From CAVSUR01 sp052143655 (lineage in GTDB: Bacteria; Actinomycetota; Actinomycetes; Streptosporangiales; Streptosporangiaceae), in the NCBI GenBank assembly GCA_052143655.1, contig JBKQSL010000079.1, positions 1-15,953 of the forward strand: 15,953 nt of DNA, read 5' to 3'. The position numbers and the translations under genes were made by a program. Of the stretch, positions 6,386 to 13,325 are shown in pieces (the stretch's first letter is position 1; each line of letters starts with the position of its first letter). A model generated the notes under the pieces. That model worked only from the letters and a program-made list of their open reading frames with translations, had not been told where the DNA came from and ran no database searches.

Positions 6386-7273
6386 CTAAGGCAGGCTCAG
6401 TGTCGCCCTGACGTCACGCGGCCACCCGGCAATCTCTAGGCCGTGCGTCCGCGACAGCGCGAGGGTCACCCGTTCGACACCGAAGGCGGCGCACGCGCTC
6501 GACGCTATTCGCCCATCGGGGCACTGGATCTGGAACGCCTCCGCGAAATGCGTTCCGTGCTGGTTGACGGACATGATCGCGGTCGTCTCCGCTCCTTCGC
6601 TGGGCCATCGCAGCTCCGTCTTCAGCTCAGCCCGCCGCTGTCGTTCCGCGCTGAAGAGCCCCGCCCGTCCGAAGAAAGGGTCATTCGCGATCGCTGGTTC
6701 GGTCGTCAACCCTAGTGATGCGAGGAATTCCCGCCCGAGGTGAAGCCAGCGGCGCGCGTGCTCATCGACCGCCTCTTGATCCCCGACCATGACCCGCTCA
6801 TACATGCGGAAGCTCCGCAATCGCATGGGATCCTCGGACGGCTCGTGACGGTAGCACTGTGCGATCACGGACCGCTCGATGGCCGCGCTCGGCAGGGTGC
6901 CCGCGAGCAAGGGGTAGATGAAGTAACAGGCCGCTGGCGCGAGCGCGACGTCAGAGGCGGACGCGCGATCCTCCCACCGGGCGGCCAGCTCGTCATCCGT
7001 GAGGATGGCCGCGTGATCACCGTCATCGCCGGTGAAGGTGGCGACACCCCCCACCAGGTCAGGGAAAGAGGCGAGGTAACCGCCACGCGCGAGGACCGCG
7101 CGGCTGATCACTGGCGGCGGAAAGGCCGTCTCATCCCAAAGGTCGTGGTCAAGCCGTGCCAGCGCTGCGGTCAGCGCGCGGGCTGTCCGCTCGAATTCCG
7201 CGTCCCAGACCATGATCCCGGGTGCGAGCACCTGGGTGGCCGGTGGCGGCGCCGGACGGAGGCGAGAAGGCAT
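6386..7273 (-). CDS. Amino acid:[carrier protein] ligase, SerRS-like class II synthetase homologue
   Basis: A 295-residue protein matching the truncated seryl-tRNA-synthetase-like enzymes that adenylate small amino acids (typically Gly or Ala) and attach them to the phosphopantetheine of a carrier protein instead of tRNA. The tRNA-binding N-terminal coiled arm of SerRS is absent. Diagnostic blocks are FPPPVISRAVLARGGYLASF (51-70); APAACYFIYP with Cys116; motif 2, YRHEPSEDPMRLRSFRMYER (141-160), with Glu159; and SSACAAFGVERVTLAL with Cys261 and motif 3 Arg268. Cys-Glu-Cys at this spacing matches the zinc site known for the Bradyrhizobium enzyme. All catalytic blocks are present, so the gene is intact. 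The ATG at 7273 has GGGGA seven bases upstream; the longer open frame to 7828 is antisense to the acyl-CoA ligase remnant and was not used. It is divergent from the acyl-CoA ligase remnant; its likely carrier is the protein encoded at 13030-13323. Confidence 0.88.
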   Translation of the reverse strand: MPSRLRPAPPPATQVLAPGIMVWDAEFERTARALTAALARLDHDLWDETAFPPPVISRAVLARGGYLASFPDLVGGVATFTGDDGDHAAILTDDELAARWEDRASASDVALAPAACYFIYPLLAGTLPSAAIERSVIAQCYRHEPSEDPMRLRSFRMYERVMVGDQEAVDEHARRWLHLGREFLASLGLTTEPAIANDPFFGRAGLFSAERQRRAELKTELRWPSEGAETTAIMSVNQHGTHFAEAFQIQCPDGRIASSACAAFGVERVTLALSRTHGLEIAGWPRDVRATLSLP

Positions 7274-7453
7274 GATGTCATCCCCGTTTGCGATCCATGA
7301 AGGCGACCACGCGCGATCCGCCGGCCGCCGGCTTGCTGCCCGTACGGTACGACGGGACGCACGCGGACCGCGAGATGGCCAACCCGCCGGCTGATCGGGC
7401 GTTCCGGCGCGGTGAGACGCCGTCCGCCTTCCCCTCAGTGAGGGAGAGCCTTG
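7274..7453. promoter_or_regulatory. Divergent intergenic region with palindrome CCGTACGG
   Basis: This 180-base region separates the ligase start (minus) from the acyl-CoA ligase remnant (plus, preceded by GAGGGAGAG). It must contain the promoter of the ligase gene. A perfect palindrome CCGTACGG (7340-7347) overlaps GTACGGTAC (7342-7350) near its centre, a plausible operator. Clear -35/-10 boxes are not visible. Confidence 0.35.
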
Positions 7454-8330
7454 ATGCACGGGGTCAAACGGCAGCGTCCGGAGTACTGGGCGCGCGTGAC
7501 TCCGGATGTTGCGGCCGTCGTCGACGGAGAGCGGATCCTCACCTACGGGGAGTGGAACCGCGCCGCCGACCAGCTGGCTGGAGGCGCTGGCGCGACTCCA
7601 GCCCCGCCAGCACGGGGTATGCGTATGCATGCACCAGCGTCCCGAGTGGTTCGTGGTGAACCTCGCGCTCGCGAAGCTGGGCTGGGAGCACATCGCCATC
7701 AGCTGGCGGCTCACCGAGGCGGAGCGGGTGCCCATGATCAGGGAATGCGGCGCGCCGATCGTCGTCACTGACGAAGCGGACGCCGGCGCCCTCGCGGCGT
7801 CGCTAGGCGCGGGTTTCCAGGTCATCACCGTCGGGGCGGGTCACCCCGGAGCCGTGCCTCTCGCCTCCCTGCTCAGCGGGGACCCCGCGCCGCCCCGATT
7901 GAGCCGCCGCGCCGCTCCTTTCGTCAAATACTCCGCGCCCGTGCGTGCCACAAGGAGGGCGGCACCTGCTACCTGCTCGACCGGTACGTTCCCGAACGCG
8001 CGCTCGCGCTGATTGACCGGCACCGCATCACCCACTGGACGACCGTGCCCACGATGCTGCAGCGGATCCGCGCGCTGCCACCCGAGACCCTCGCGTCGTT
8101 CGACGTCTCTTCGATGCGCATGCTTGGTGTGGGCGCGGTGCCGGTGCCGATGACCCTAAAGGAACGGGCGCTCAGCTATTTCGGCCCCTGCCTGTTCGAA
8201 GCTTACGGCGCGTCAGAGTTCGGCCTGGTGACGCTGATGGAACCCGCCATGCATCTCCGTAAGCCCGGCTCCTGCGGCACACTTCGGCCGCACGTGTCGG
8301 TCAAGGTGATTGACGCCGCCGGCGGTGAGT
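7454..8330 (+). pseudogene. Acyl-CoA ligase (ANL superfamily), frameshifted and with core and C-terminus deleted
   Basis: The start is normal: ATG 7454 with GGGAG seven bases upstream, and the N-terminus RPEYWARVTPDVAAVVDGER, ILTYGEWNRAADQLA fits an ANL acyl-CoA synthetase. At 7580-7581 one extra G shifts the frame, after which EALARLQPRQHGV, RPEWFVVNLALAKLGWEHIA and LTEAERVPMIRECGAPIVVTD follow in order. The text stops at PFVKYS exactly where the phosphate-binding motif SGTTGxPKG belongs and jumps, in another frame, to CHKEGGTCYLLDRYVPERAL, RITHWTTVPTMLQRIRALP and AYGASEFGLVTL, the conserved YGxTE-type motif. After VKVIDAAGGE the C-terminal half (STGD motif, hinge, catalytic Lys) is missing and sequence of an enoyl-CoA hydratase begins. 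Function is abolished. The original enzyme would have activated a carboxylate as CoA thioester for the hydratase and SDR downstream. Confidence 0.85.
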
Positions 8331-8759
8331 GCCGCCGACGGGGGGATCGGCCTGCCCGAGATCCGCTTTGGCGCCCTGCCGCGCGGTGGCGGCACCGCTA
8401 GGCTTCCCCATCTCGTCGGCCTCCCCATGGCCAAGTGGAGGATCATGACTGGTCAGCGGCTGACCGCCCACCAGGCGCTACAGGCTGGACTCGTCCATGA
8501 GGTCACCGAGCCGGGCCTGCTGGCGGGGCGCGTTCGGGAACTCGCCCTCCGACTATCCGAAGCGCCGGACTACGCGCTTCGGGCCGCCAAGACGCTGCTC
8601 GACGCGGCGGTCAACTCGGATCTCCCGTCCGCCCTGGCCCGAGAACGGGAGATCGGGCGTGCCATGGCCACGCCACGGCAGCGACAGGCCGCGCGGCAGC
8701 ACGCCGCCGCGACAGACCCTGTCTACGCGCGTGTCTTCGGTGCCGCTGAGGACCGATGA
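8331..8759 (+). pseudogene. Enoyl-CoA hydratase/isomerase, C-terminal part only
   Basis: From ADGGIGLPEIRFGALPRGGG the frame is a clean crotonase: TARLPHLVGLPMAKWRIMTG, QRLTAHQALQAGLVHEVTEP, then the helical C-terminus to TGA 8757-8759. The block G-L-P-E-I-R-x-G-x-x-P-x-G-G is the segment after the second catalytic region. The N-terminal 100 or so residues, including the oxyanion-hole A-F-x-A-G-x-D/E block, are absent and replaced by the acyl-CoA ligase remnant, so one deletion removed the end of one gene and the start of the next. The frame may still be open from 8310 but the product would lack half of the active site. The stop overlaps the SDR start as ATGA (8756-8759), so the ancestral operon coupling survives. 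Confidence 0.85.
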
Positions 8760-9436
8760 AAGTACCCGGTCCCGGGCACGTGCGTGCCGCCGGGGATGAG
8801 CCCGGCGAGGGCATCAGCGCTGGTGCTCCCGAGCCCACCCCGCTCTCGGGCCGGGTCGCGGTGGTGACCGGCGGCGCGAGAGGAATCGGGTCGGCGACCG
8901 GCCGCGCGCTGCTGGCGGCGGGGGCGTCCGTGGTCATCGCTGACCTCGACCTGTTCGAGGCCATGCTGTGCATCCACGCGGTGGTCCCGTTCCGGATGAT
9001 CCGCGAGTGCTTGCGGCTCTGGCGGCCGCTGGCGAAGCGGGAGGCCGCGGCCGGACACCCCCGGCGACGCAAGATCGTCAACGTCTCGTCCCGTGCCGCG
9101 ACGCGCGGGCTGGCCGGTGGGGCCAACTACGCCGCGGGCAAGGCGGCGATGCTCGGCCTGACCTATTCGGCGGCGAAAGAATGCGCCCGGCTCGCCATCA
9201 ACGTGAACGCGGCCGCGCTTGGCCCGGTCAGCACCCGATTCAGGCTGCCACGTGAAGCTGGAACGTGATCATGGCCGGCGGCCGGTCGATTCCGCTCGGC
9301 CGGGTCACGGCGGCTTCGCCGGATGGAGGGGCCGGGCACCGGGAAGCGGCGAGGCCCGCGCCGCGGCCAACCCTCAGCGGCCGTGCCGCCACTCCCGAGG
9401 AGGCGGCGCGGGTAATCCTCTTTCTGTGCGGCCAGC
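8756..9436 (+). pseudogene. Short-chain dehydrogenase/reductase with internal deletion and frameshift
   Basis: After a 30-residue hydrophilic leader come LSGRVAVVTGGARGIGSATG, the classical SDR glycine motif TGxxxGxG, and SVVIADLD. The next residues should be the adenine-binding Asp loop and the NNAG motif, but the text jumps in frame to LFEAMLCIHAVVPFRMIREC, deep in helix 4. RKIVNVSSRAATRGL (catalytic Ser), ANYAAGKAAMLGLTYSAAKE (Tyr-x3-Lys) and INVNAAALGPVSTRF follow, so Ser-Tyr-Lys remain. A one-base shift near 9260 separates REAGT from VIMAGGRSIPLGRV, and the C-terminal GRAATPEEAARVILFLCGQP ends at about 9436, where MBL-fold sequence takes over at RYVT. About 40-50 residues in the middle and the last 15 or so are missing. 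It cannot be a working NAD(P) oxidoreductase. Confidence 0.85.
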
Positions 9437-9439
9437 CGG

Positions 9440-10177
9440 GTGCGCTACGTCACGGCCATCCTGATCACCCACGGTCACGCAGATCATCTGGGCCTCGGCG
9501 GGCGGTTGCGCGAGGCGAGCCCAGTGCGGCCTGGGGAAACCGGGGAGCGGCCCGCCGAGCTGGCGCTGTGCGGCCGGATGGGTCTGCCACCGCCCCGAGC
9601 GCCGGCCTGGCCCGGTGATTCCGCCACCGTGCCCGACCGCCTGGTAGCGGATGGGGAGCGGCTGACCATTGGCGGGCGGGTGCTCACCGCCATCGCGACG
9701 CCCGGGCACACCGCGGGTCACCTCTGTTTCCTGAACGAGACGGAACGGGTCCTCTACGCGGGGGACCATCTGCTGCCCACGATCAACCCGAATGTGTGGA
9801 TGACGGCGCGCCAGCGTGTGGATCCCGTGGCGGACTGCCTGGCGTCGCTGGAACGGGTGGCGGCCCTGGACGTGGGACGGGTCGCTTGCGCTCACGAGTA
9901 CCACTTCCTGGGTGCTCGCGATCGGGCACTGGAACTGGCCGCCCACCACCGGGAACGGCTGGCGGCCGTGCTGGCGGCTGTGGCCCGCGCGCCGGGCCTG
10001 ACCTGCTGGCAGCTCACCCGGACGATCGTCTCAGCGAGTGCTTTCGAGGGGATGTCCGAACGCGCGCGGCGGTACGCCGCCCGCGCGACCATGGCCCGCC
10101 TTGTCCACCTCGAACGGCGCGGGCAGCTCAGCCGGGCCGTGACCGCCGCGGGCCCGGACAGCTGGGAAGAAACCTGA
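9440..10177 (+). pseudogene. Metallo-beta-lactamase-fold hydrolase, N-terminally truncated
   Basis: From RYVTAILITHGHADHLG the frame is an MBL-fold hydrolase: HxHxDH (TxHGHADHLG), the third metal ligand in TPGHTAGHLCF, the bridging Asp in VLYAGDHLLP and the last His in ACAHEYHFLG. A C-terminal helical/winged-helix part rich in Ala and Arg follows, as in the RNase-Z/LACTB2-like hydrolase group. The first 50-60 residues of the fold (strands with N-x-Y-L and the D-T-G turn) are absent; the sequence before RYVT belongs to the SDR. The stretch between HADHLG and TVPDRLVADG also looks short. All metal ligands are present, and a GTG at 9440 keeps the frame open, so a truncated product could be made, but folding is doubtful. 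I would not assign activity. Confidence 0.75.
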
Positions 10178-10190
10178 CGTTCGCGTCAGG
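10173..10190 (+). terminator. UUCG tetraloop hairpin across the MBL stop codon
   Basis: CCTGACG (10173-10179), TTCG, CGTCAGG (10184-10190) form a perfect 7-bp stem closed by a UUCG tetraloop, one of the most stable RNA loops. The TGA stop (10175-10177) lies in the 5' arm. There is no T run, as is usual for terminators in high-GC actinobacteria. It could also protect the 3' end of the upstream message. Confidence 0.6.
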
Positions 10191-10279
10191 GGCGAGGGAC
10201 CGTGTCACCGGTCGCCAACGCGGGATGGGCTTCGCGGGCCGGACTCGCTAGGGTCGTCGCGTCGGCGAGGGGAGAATAG

Positions 10280-11524
10280 GTGCGTAACGCGCTGATCCTG
10301 GGCGGCGGGGAGGTTGGCCTCGCTCTCGCCGCCGATCTGAGCGGCGAGGTCCAGTCGCTAGGCGTTCACTGCCGCCGGGCATCCAGCGCGGAGGCGGCCC
10401 AGCGGCGCCTGTCCCGCCGGGGTGCCCGGACGGAAGGGCGTTTCAGCTGGGGCGATCTCTTCATCCCGAACACCCCGCTCGTCGTGGGCGGGAAGATCAT
10501 CGACGCCGCGATGACCGAACGGGACTGCCGGGAGCGGCTGATGTCGCGGCCCGCCGCCGGCCACCGGCACCGTCTTGGTGAGGTCGCGGCCGGATGGGAC
10601 ACCGTCATCGACTGCACGAACGCGGCGACAAGTCTCGCCGACCCGGTCGTGTACCGCTCGTTGCGGCAGGTATGTGGTTGCGGTGGGGCGCCCAACTGCC
10701 CAGCTTGTGAGGGCCTGGCGCTGCGCGCGCTCCGCCACTACGTGGTCTCACTGGACACGCTGCTGAGGAAGCGGCAGGTCGCGCGCTACGTCAAAGTCTC
10801 AACCACGGGGCTGGGCGCCATGGGCCTGGATGTTCCGTTCACGCATGGCGACGTCGCGCAGGAGGTCCTTTCCCCGGCGCTGTGGGAGAAAGTCGATCTG
10901 GCCGGTGCGCTCCACAACCATTTGTGGGCGCTGCGGCGGACGTTCCCTGGGCGTGTGTCGCTCGTTATCCCCGCCGCCTGCGTGGGGTTCCCCTCCGAGC
11001 CGACCTGGATACCGCTCCCGGGCGATGCGACCAGCGGCGTGCCGGGGGGAGAGCGACCGCGCGAGGCACCGGCGATATGGCTCGGCGAAGGGCGGCTGTA
11101 CTCCCGCGATGAGATGCTGGTGCTGTCCTCCCCATGGCTGATGGGCAGCATTACCGCCGAGGAAGTCTCCGAATCGGTCCGCGAACTGCTGCGCGGTGAC
11201 ACCGCGAGTGATCTGCTGAACGCGATGTCAGACGCGGCGCTGTGGCGGACTGACCGGGGCGCGAAGGCCCGGGCCGAGACCAGCCGGATGCTGGCCCAGG
11301 GCGGCCCGGCGGACGCCGTCGCCTTCGGGGCGCTGGGGCCGGTCATCGCGGTCCTGCTCATCGAGCTGCATGCCGTGCGGGCGGCCATGACGGGCCAGGC
11401 CATTGGCCGGTCACGGGAGATGGAAGCCCTGGCGATGTCGGCGGCCGCGGTCGCCGCCCTAAGGGCCGACGCCCACCGTGCTGAGCGCGATGCGGCGGCT
11501 GAACCTCAGCTTGTGGCCCGATGA
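10280..11524 (+). CDS. NAD(P)-binding Rossmann dehydrogenase of an uncharacterised SDR-like family
   Basis: A 414-residue protein. RNALILGGGEVGLALAADL at the N-terminus is a Rossmann beta-alpha-beta with GGGxVG (8-13). WDTVIDCTNAATS (106-118) follows at the position of the second half of the fold. YVKVSTTGLGAMGLDVPFTH (170-189) resembles the TTGTGGMGLNIPYTH block of a family of large, uncharacterised NAD-dependent dehydrogenases seen in actinomycetes. A four-cysteine cluster CGCGGAPNCPAC (132-143; Cys132, 134, 140, 143) could bind zinc or an iron-sulphur centre. The C-terminal half is helical. The GTG at 10280 is chosen because GAGGGGAGAA lies 6-14 bases upstream and the Rossmann motif begins a few residues later. 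The next gene overlaps its end by 47 bases. The substrate is unknown; location suggests a tailoring oxidoreductase for whatever the carrier-protein system makes. Confidence 0.7.
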   Translation: MRNALILGGGEVGLALAADLSGEVQSLGVHCRRASSAEAAQRRLSRRGARTEGRFSWGDLFIPNTPLVVGGKIIDAAMTERDCRERLMSRPAAGHRHRLGEVAAGWDTVIDCTNAATSLADPVVYRSLRQVCGCGGAPNCPACEGLALRALRHYVVSLDTLLRKRQVARYVKVSTTGLGAMGLDVPFTHGDVAQEVLSPALWEKVDLAGALHNHLWALRRTFPGRVSLVIPAACVGFPSEPTWIPLPGDATSGVPGGERPREAPAIWLGEGRLYSRDEMLVLSSPWLMGSITAEEVSESVRELLRGDTASDLLNAMSDAALWRTDRGAKARAETSRMLAQGGPADAVAFGALGPVIAVLLIELHAVRAAMTGQAIGRSREMEALAMSAAAVAALRADAHRAERDAAAEPQLVAR

Positions 11525-11786
11525 TGCTCAGGCTGCGGCCCCAGGGCCAAAGGCGGTCAACCTGTCGCCCGCGCGCTGCGGAGTGATCAGGCGGGCGATC
11601 CAGGATGCCGTGGGCCAAGGTCTCCTCCTGGAGAGCGCCCGGTGGGAAGATCTGAACGTCGGGGATCTGTGCGCCATGCTGCTCCGCGCCGCCATCTCTG
11701 CCAGCGAGACGGCGGATGAGGGACTGTCCGGCGCGCGGGCATGGCTCGCCGGGGCACGTGAGCCCTGTTCCCCCGCCCTCAGTTAA
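11478..11786 (+). CDS. Small helical protein of unknown function
   Basis: 102 residues from GTG 11478 or 98 from ATG 11490; neither has a good Shine-Dalgarno, consistent with coupling to the dehydrogenase whose last 47 bases it overlaps. After the overlap, third codon positions are strongly G/C, so the frame looks genuine. A short N-terminus (RRLNLSLWPDDAQ) is followed by two or three predicted amphipathic helices: VNLSPARCGVIRRAIQDAVG, then WEDLNVGDLCAMLLRAAISA. No transmembrane segment, signal peptide or recognisable motif is present. It ends 55 bases before trpS in the same operon. I do not recognise the family; an accessory or partner protein is possible. Confidence 0.55.
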   Translation: MLSAMRRLNLSLWPDDAQAAAPGPKAVNLSPARCGVIRRAIQDAVGQGLLLESARWEDLNVGDLCAMLLRAAISASETADEGLSGARAWLAGAREPCSPALS

Positions 11787-11820
11787 TGTGAGCCGCTGGG
11801 GTAGTCCACGCGGGACGGCC

Positions 11821-11838
11821 ATGAAAGCAGGATGGTGA
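11821..11838 (+). promoter_or_regulatory. Possible five-codon leader (M-K-A-G-W) before trpS
   Basis: ATG AAA GCA GGA TGG TGA sits directly upstream, with its stop three bases before the trpS ATG at 11842. The Trp codon is the last sense codon, and the trpS ribosome binding site (AGGA at 11829-11832) lies inside this mini-frame. Such an arrangement could sense Trp-tRNA supply, as leader peptides do for some Streptomyces trpS genes, or allow re-initiation. No ribosome binding site for the leader itself is evident, so it may be chance. Confidence 0.3.
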
Positions 11839-11841
11839 CAG

Positions 11842-12822
11842 ATGCCACGCCGACTCACCGGGTTCACCCCGTCCGGCGAGCTTCACCTCGGGAACTACGT
11901 GGGCGCGATCCGCCCGATCATTTCGGAGCAAGCCAACGGCGACACCGTAGTTTTCGTATCCGACCTGCACGCCCTCACGCTTGAGCACGATCCCGCCGAC
12001 GTGCGGCGATGGACCCTTGAATTCGCCACGTTGCTGCTCGCGGCGGGCGCGGACCCGGACGTCTGCATGTTCATGGTTCAGTCGCATGTGCCGGAGCACA
12101 CTGAGCTGCACTACCTGCTGGAGTGCGTCACGGGTTACGGCGAAGCCCAGCGAATGATCCAGTTCAAGGAAAAGGCCCGGCGCCAGGAGCAGGTCCGCGT
12201 GTCACTGCTCACCTATCCCATCCTCATGGCGGCCGACATCCTGCTATATGACACCGAAGAAGTCCCGGTTGGCGAGGATCAGCGCCAGCACGTCGAACTG
12301 GCGCGAGACATCGCGAGCCGATTCAACAGCAAGTACGGCGACGTCTTCACGCTGCCCAAAGCCGTGAATCCGCCAGTAGCGGCCCGCATCATGGACCTGA
12401 CCAACCCCGTGGACAAGATGAGCAAGTCGACGTCCCAGGCGGCCGGCTCGCTGCGACTGCTGGATGAGCCGGAAGCGTTGCGGCGCAAGATCATGCGAGC
12501 GGTCACCGACGCCGACGGTGAGGTCGCGTACGACCCCGAACGCAAGCCGGGGGTGTCCAACCTGCTCGCGATCATGGCGGCCTGCGTGGGCGACTCACCG
12601 GACGCCCTGGCTGGTCAGTTCGACCGGTACGGTGATCTGAAGGCTGCGGTCGCCGATGCGGTGCTCGCCACCCTCTCCCCTCTCCGCGAGCGCTACCTGG
12701 ATCTTTCCGGGGATCCCGAGCATGTCCGCGCACTCCTGCGCGTCGGCGCCAAGCGGGCGAGTCAGCAGGCCCGTGAGAAGGTCAGGCTGGCGAAGGAAGC
12801 GATCGGCTTGCTGCCAGCCTGA
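11842..12822 (+). CDS. trpS: Tryptophanyl-tRNA synthetase
   Basis: A 326-residue class I synthetase that charges tRNA-Trp. The HIGH-type motif is HLGN (15-18) in FTPSGELHLGNYVGAIRP. The Trp pocket includes SDLHALT (40-46, His43) and YPILMAADILLYDTEEVPVG with Asp132. GEDQRQHVELARDIA (144-158) and the KMSKS loop at 192-196 complete the active site. Length and blocks are those of a normal bacterial TrpRS, with no truncation. The start has ATG with AGGATGG upstream. It lies in an operon with non-housekeeping genes, about 1.1 kb from a carrier protein. This suggests a second, cluster-bound copy: either a resistance version for a Trp-mimicking product or a supplier of Trp-tRNA for a tRNA-dependent step. 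I cannot tell from this window whether another trpS exists elsewhere. Confidence 0.95.
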   Translation: MPRRLTGFTPSGELHLGNYVGAIRPIISEQANGDTVVFVSDLHALTLEHDPADVRRWTLEFATLLLAAGADPDVCMFMVQSHVPEHTELHYLLECVTGYGEAQRMIQFKEKARRQEQVRVSLLTYPILMAADILLYDTEEVPVGEDQRQHVELARDIASRFNSKYGDVFTLPKAVNPPVAARIMDLTNPVDKMSKSTSQAAGSLRLLDEPEALRRKIMRAVTDADGEVAYDPERKPGVSNLLAIMAACVGDSPDALAGQFDRYGDLKAAVADAVLATLSPLRERYLDLSGDPEHVRALLRVGAKRASQQAREKVRLAKEAIGLLPA

Positions 12823-12827
12823 TCCCT

Positions 12828-12858
12828 GGTGGCCGGTGGTAACGCCGCCGATGCCACC
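12828..12858 (+). terminator. Long hairpin just after trpS
   Basis: GGTGGC (12828-12833) plus CGGTGG (12834-12839), loop TAACG, CCGCCG (12845-12850), two unpaired bases, GCCACC (12853-12858). The twelve pairs contain one G-U and a two-base bulge. It begins five bases after the trpS stop and has no T run. It probably terminates or attenuates transcription between trpS and the carrier-protein gene, or stabilises the upstream message. Confidence 0.55.
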
Positions 12859-13029
12859 GCGTCATTCAACTACGTGCGATGCCCAGTTGAACACCAATCG
12901 GGCGGCTAGACCCACGGCCCCGCCGGTACTACAGTCCCCGTACCTGGCGCGCCGTCACCTCCTACCGTCGGCCCCGGTGGACGCGCCCCGCCTCTGGCGC
13001 CTACGGTTCCGCACCGGAGAGGACGACCG

Positions 13030-13323
13030 ATGGCCGCTGACGTACCCGCGCATCCCCCCGCCGTCCCATGGGACAGCCAGTATGAGGAGATCCTCCGGCC
13101 GCATCTGCCCGCGGCGGCCCCGGTTGACCCACTGCGGAGCACCGACGACCTGCGAGAGCTCGGGCTGGATTCGATGGGAACCATCCATCTCCTGCTCGAC
13201 CTGGAATCCCGGTACCGGATCACCTTCCCCGACGAACTCCTCAACGCGGACACATTCGCGTCCGTGGGCGGGCTCTGGTCGGCGCTGGCGCCGCTCATCG
13301 GCGGAGGAACGGCGCGGCCCTGA
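13030..13323 (+). CDS. Phosphopantetheine carrier protein (acyl/aminoacyl carrier)
   Basis: A 97-residue carrier protein. ELGLDSMGTIHLLLDLESRY carries the phosphopantetheine attachment Ser48 in G-L-D-S-M. FPDELLNADTFASVGGLWSA (67-86) is the usual third-helix region with the T-F-x-S-V-x-x-L pattern. The N-terminal 15 residues are an unstructured Pro-rich extension. The ATG at 13030 has GGAGAGG about 8 bases upstream. Its stop is two bases before the BtrH-like gene, so the two are co-translated. In the SerRS-like ligase systems the carrier gene is normally close to the ligase; here the only intact ligase is at 6386-7273. I infer that it is aminoacylated by that ligase and unloaded by the BtrH-like protein. 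A phosphopantetheinyl transferase is not encoded in the window. Confidence 0.92.
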   Translation: MAADVPAHPPAVPWDSQYEEILRPHLPAAAPVDPLRSTDDLRELGLDSMGTIHLLLDLESRYRITFPDELLNADTFASVGGLWSALAPLIGGGTARP

Positions 13324-13325
13324 CC

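Noticed and set aside
7274..7828. 185-residue N-terminal extension of the ligase
   Set aside because: It is antisense to the acyl-CoA ligase remnant, has no synthetase features, and a good ribosome binding site precedes ATG 7273.
10786..11403. 205-codon minus-strand frame inside the dehydrogenase gene
   Set aside because: Ser/Thr/Arg-rich composition typical of the antisense of GC-rich coding DNA; no start signal.
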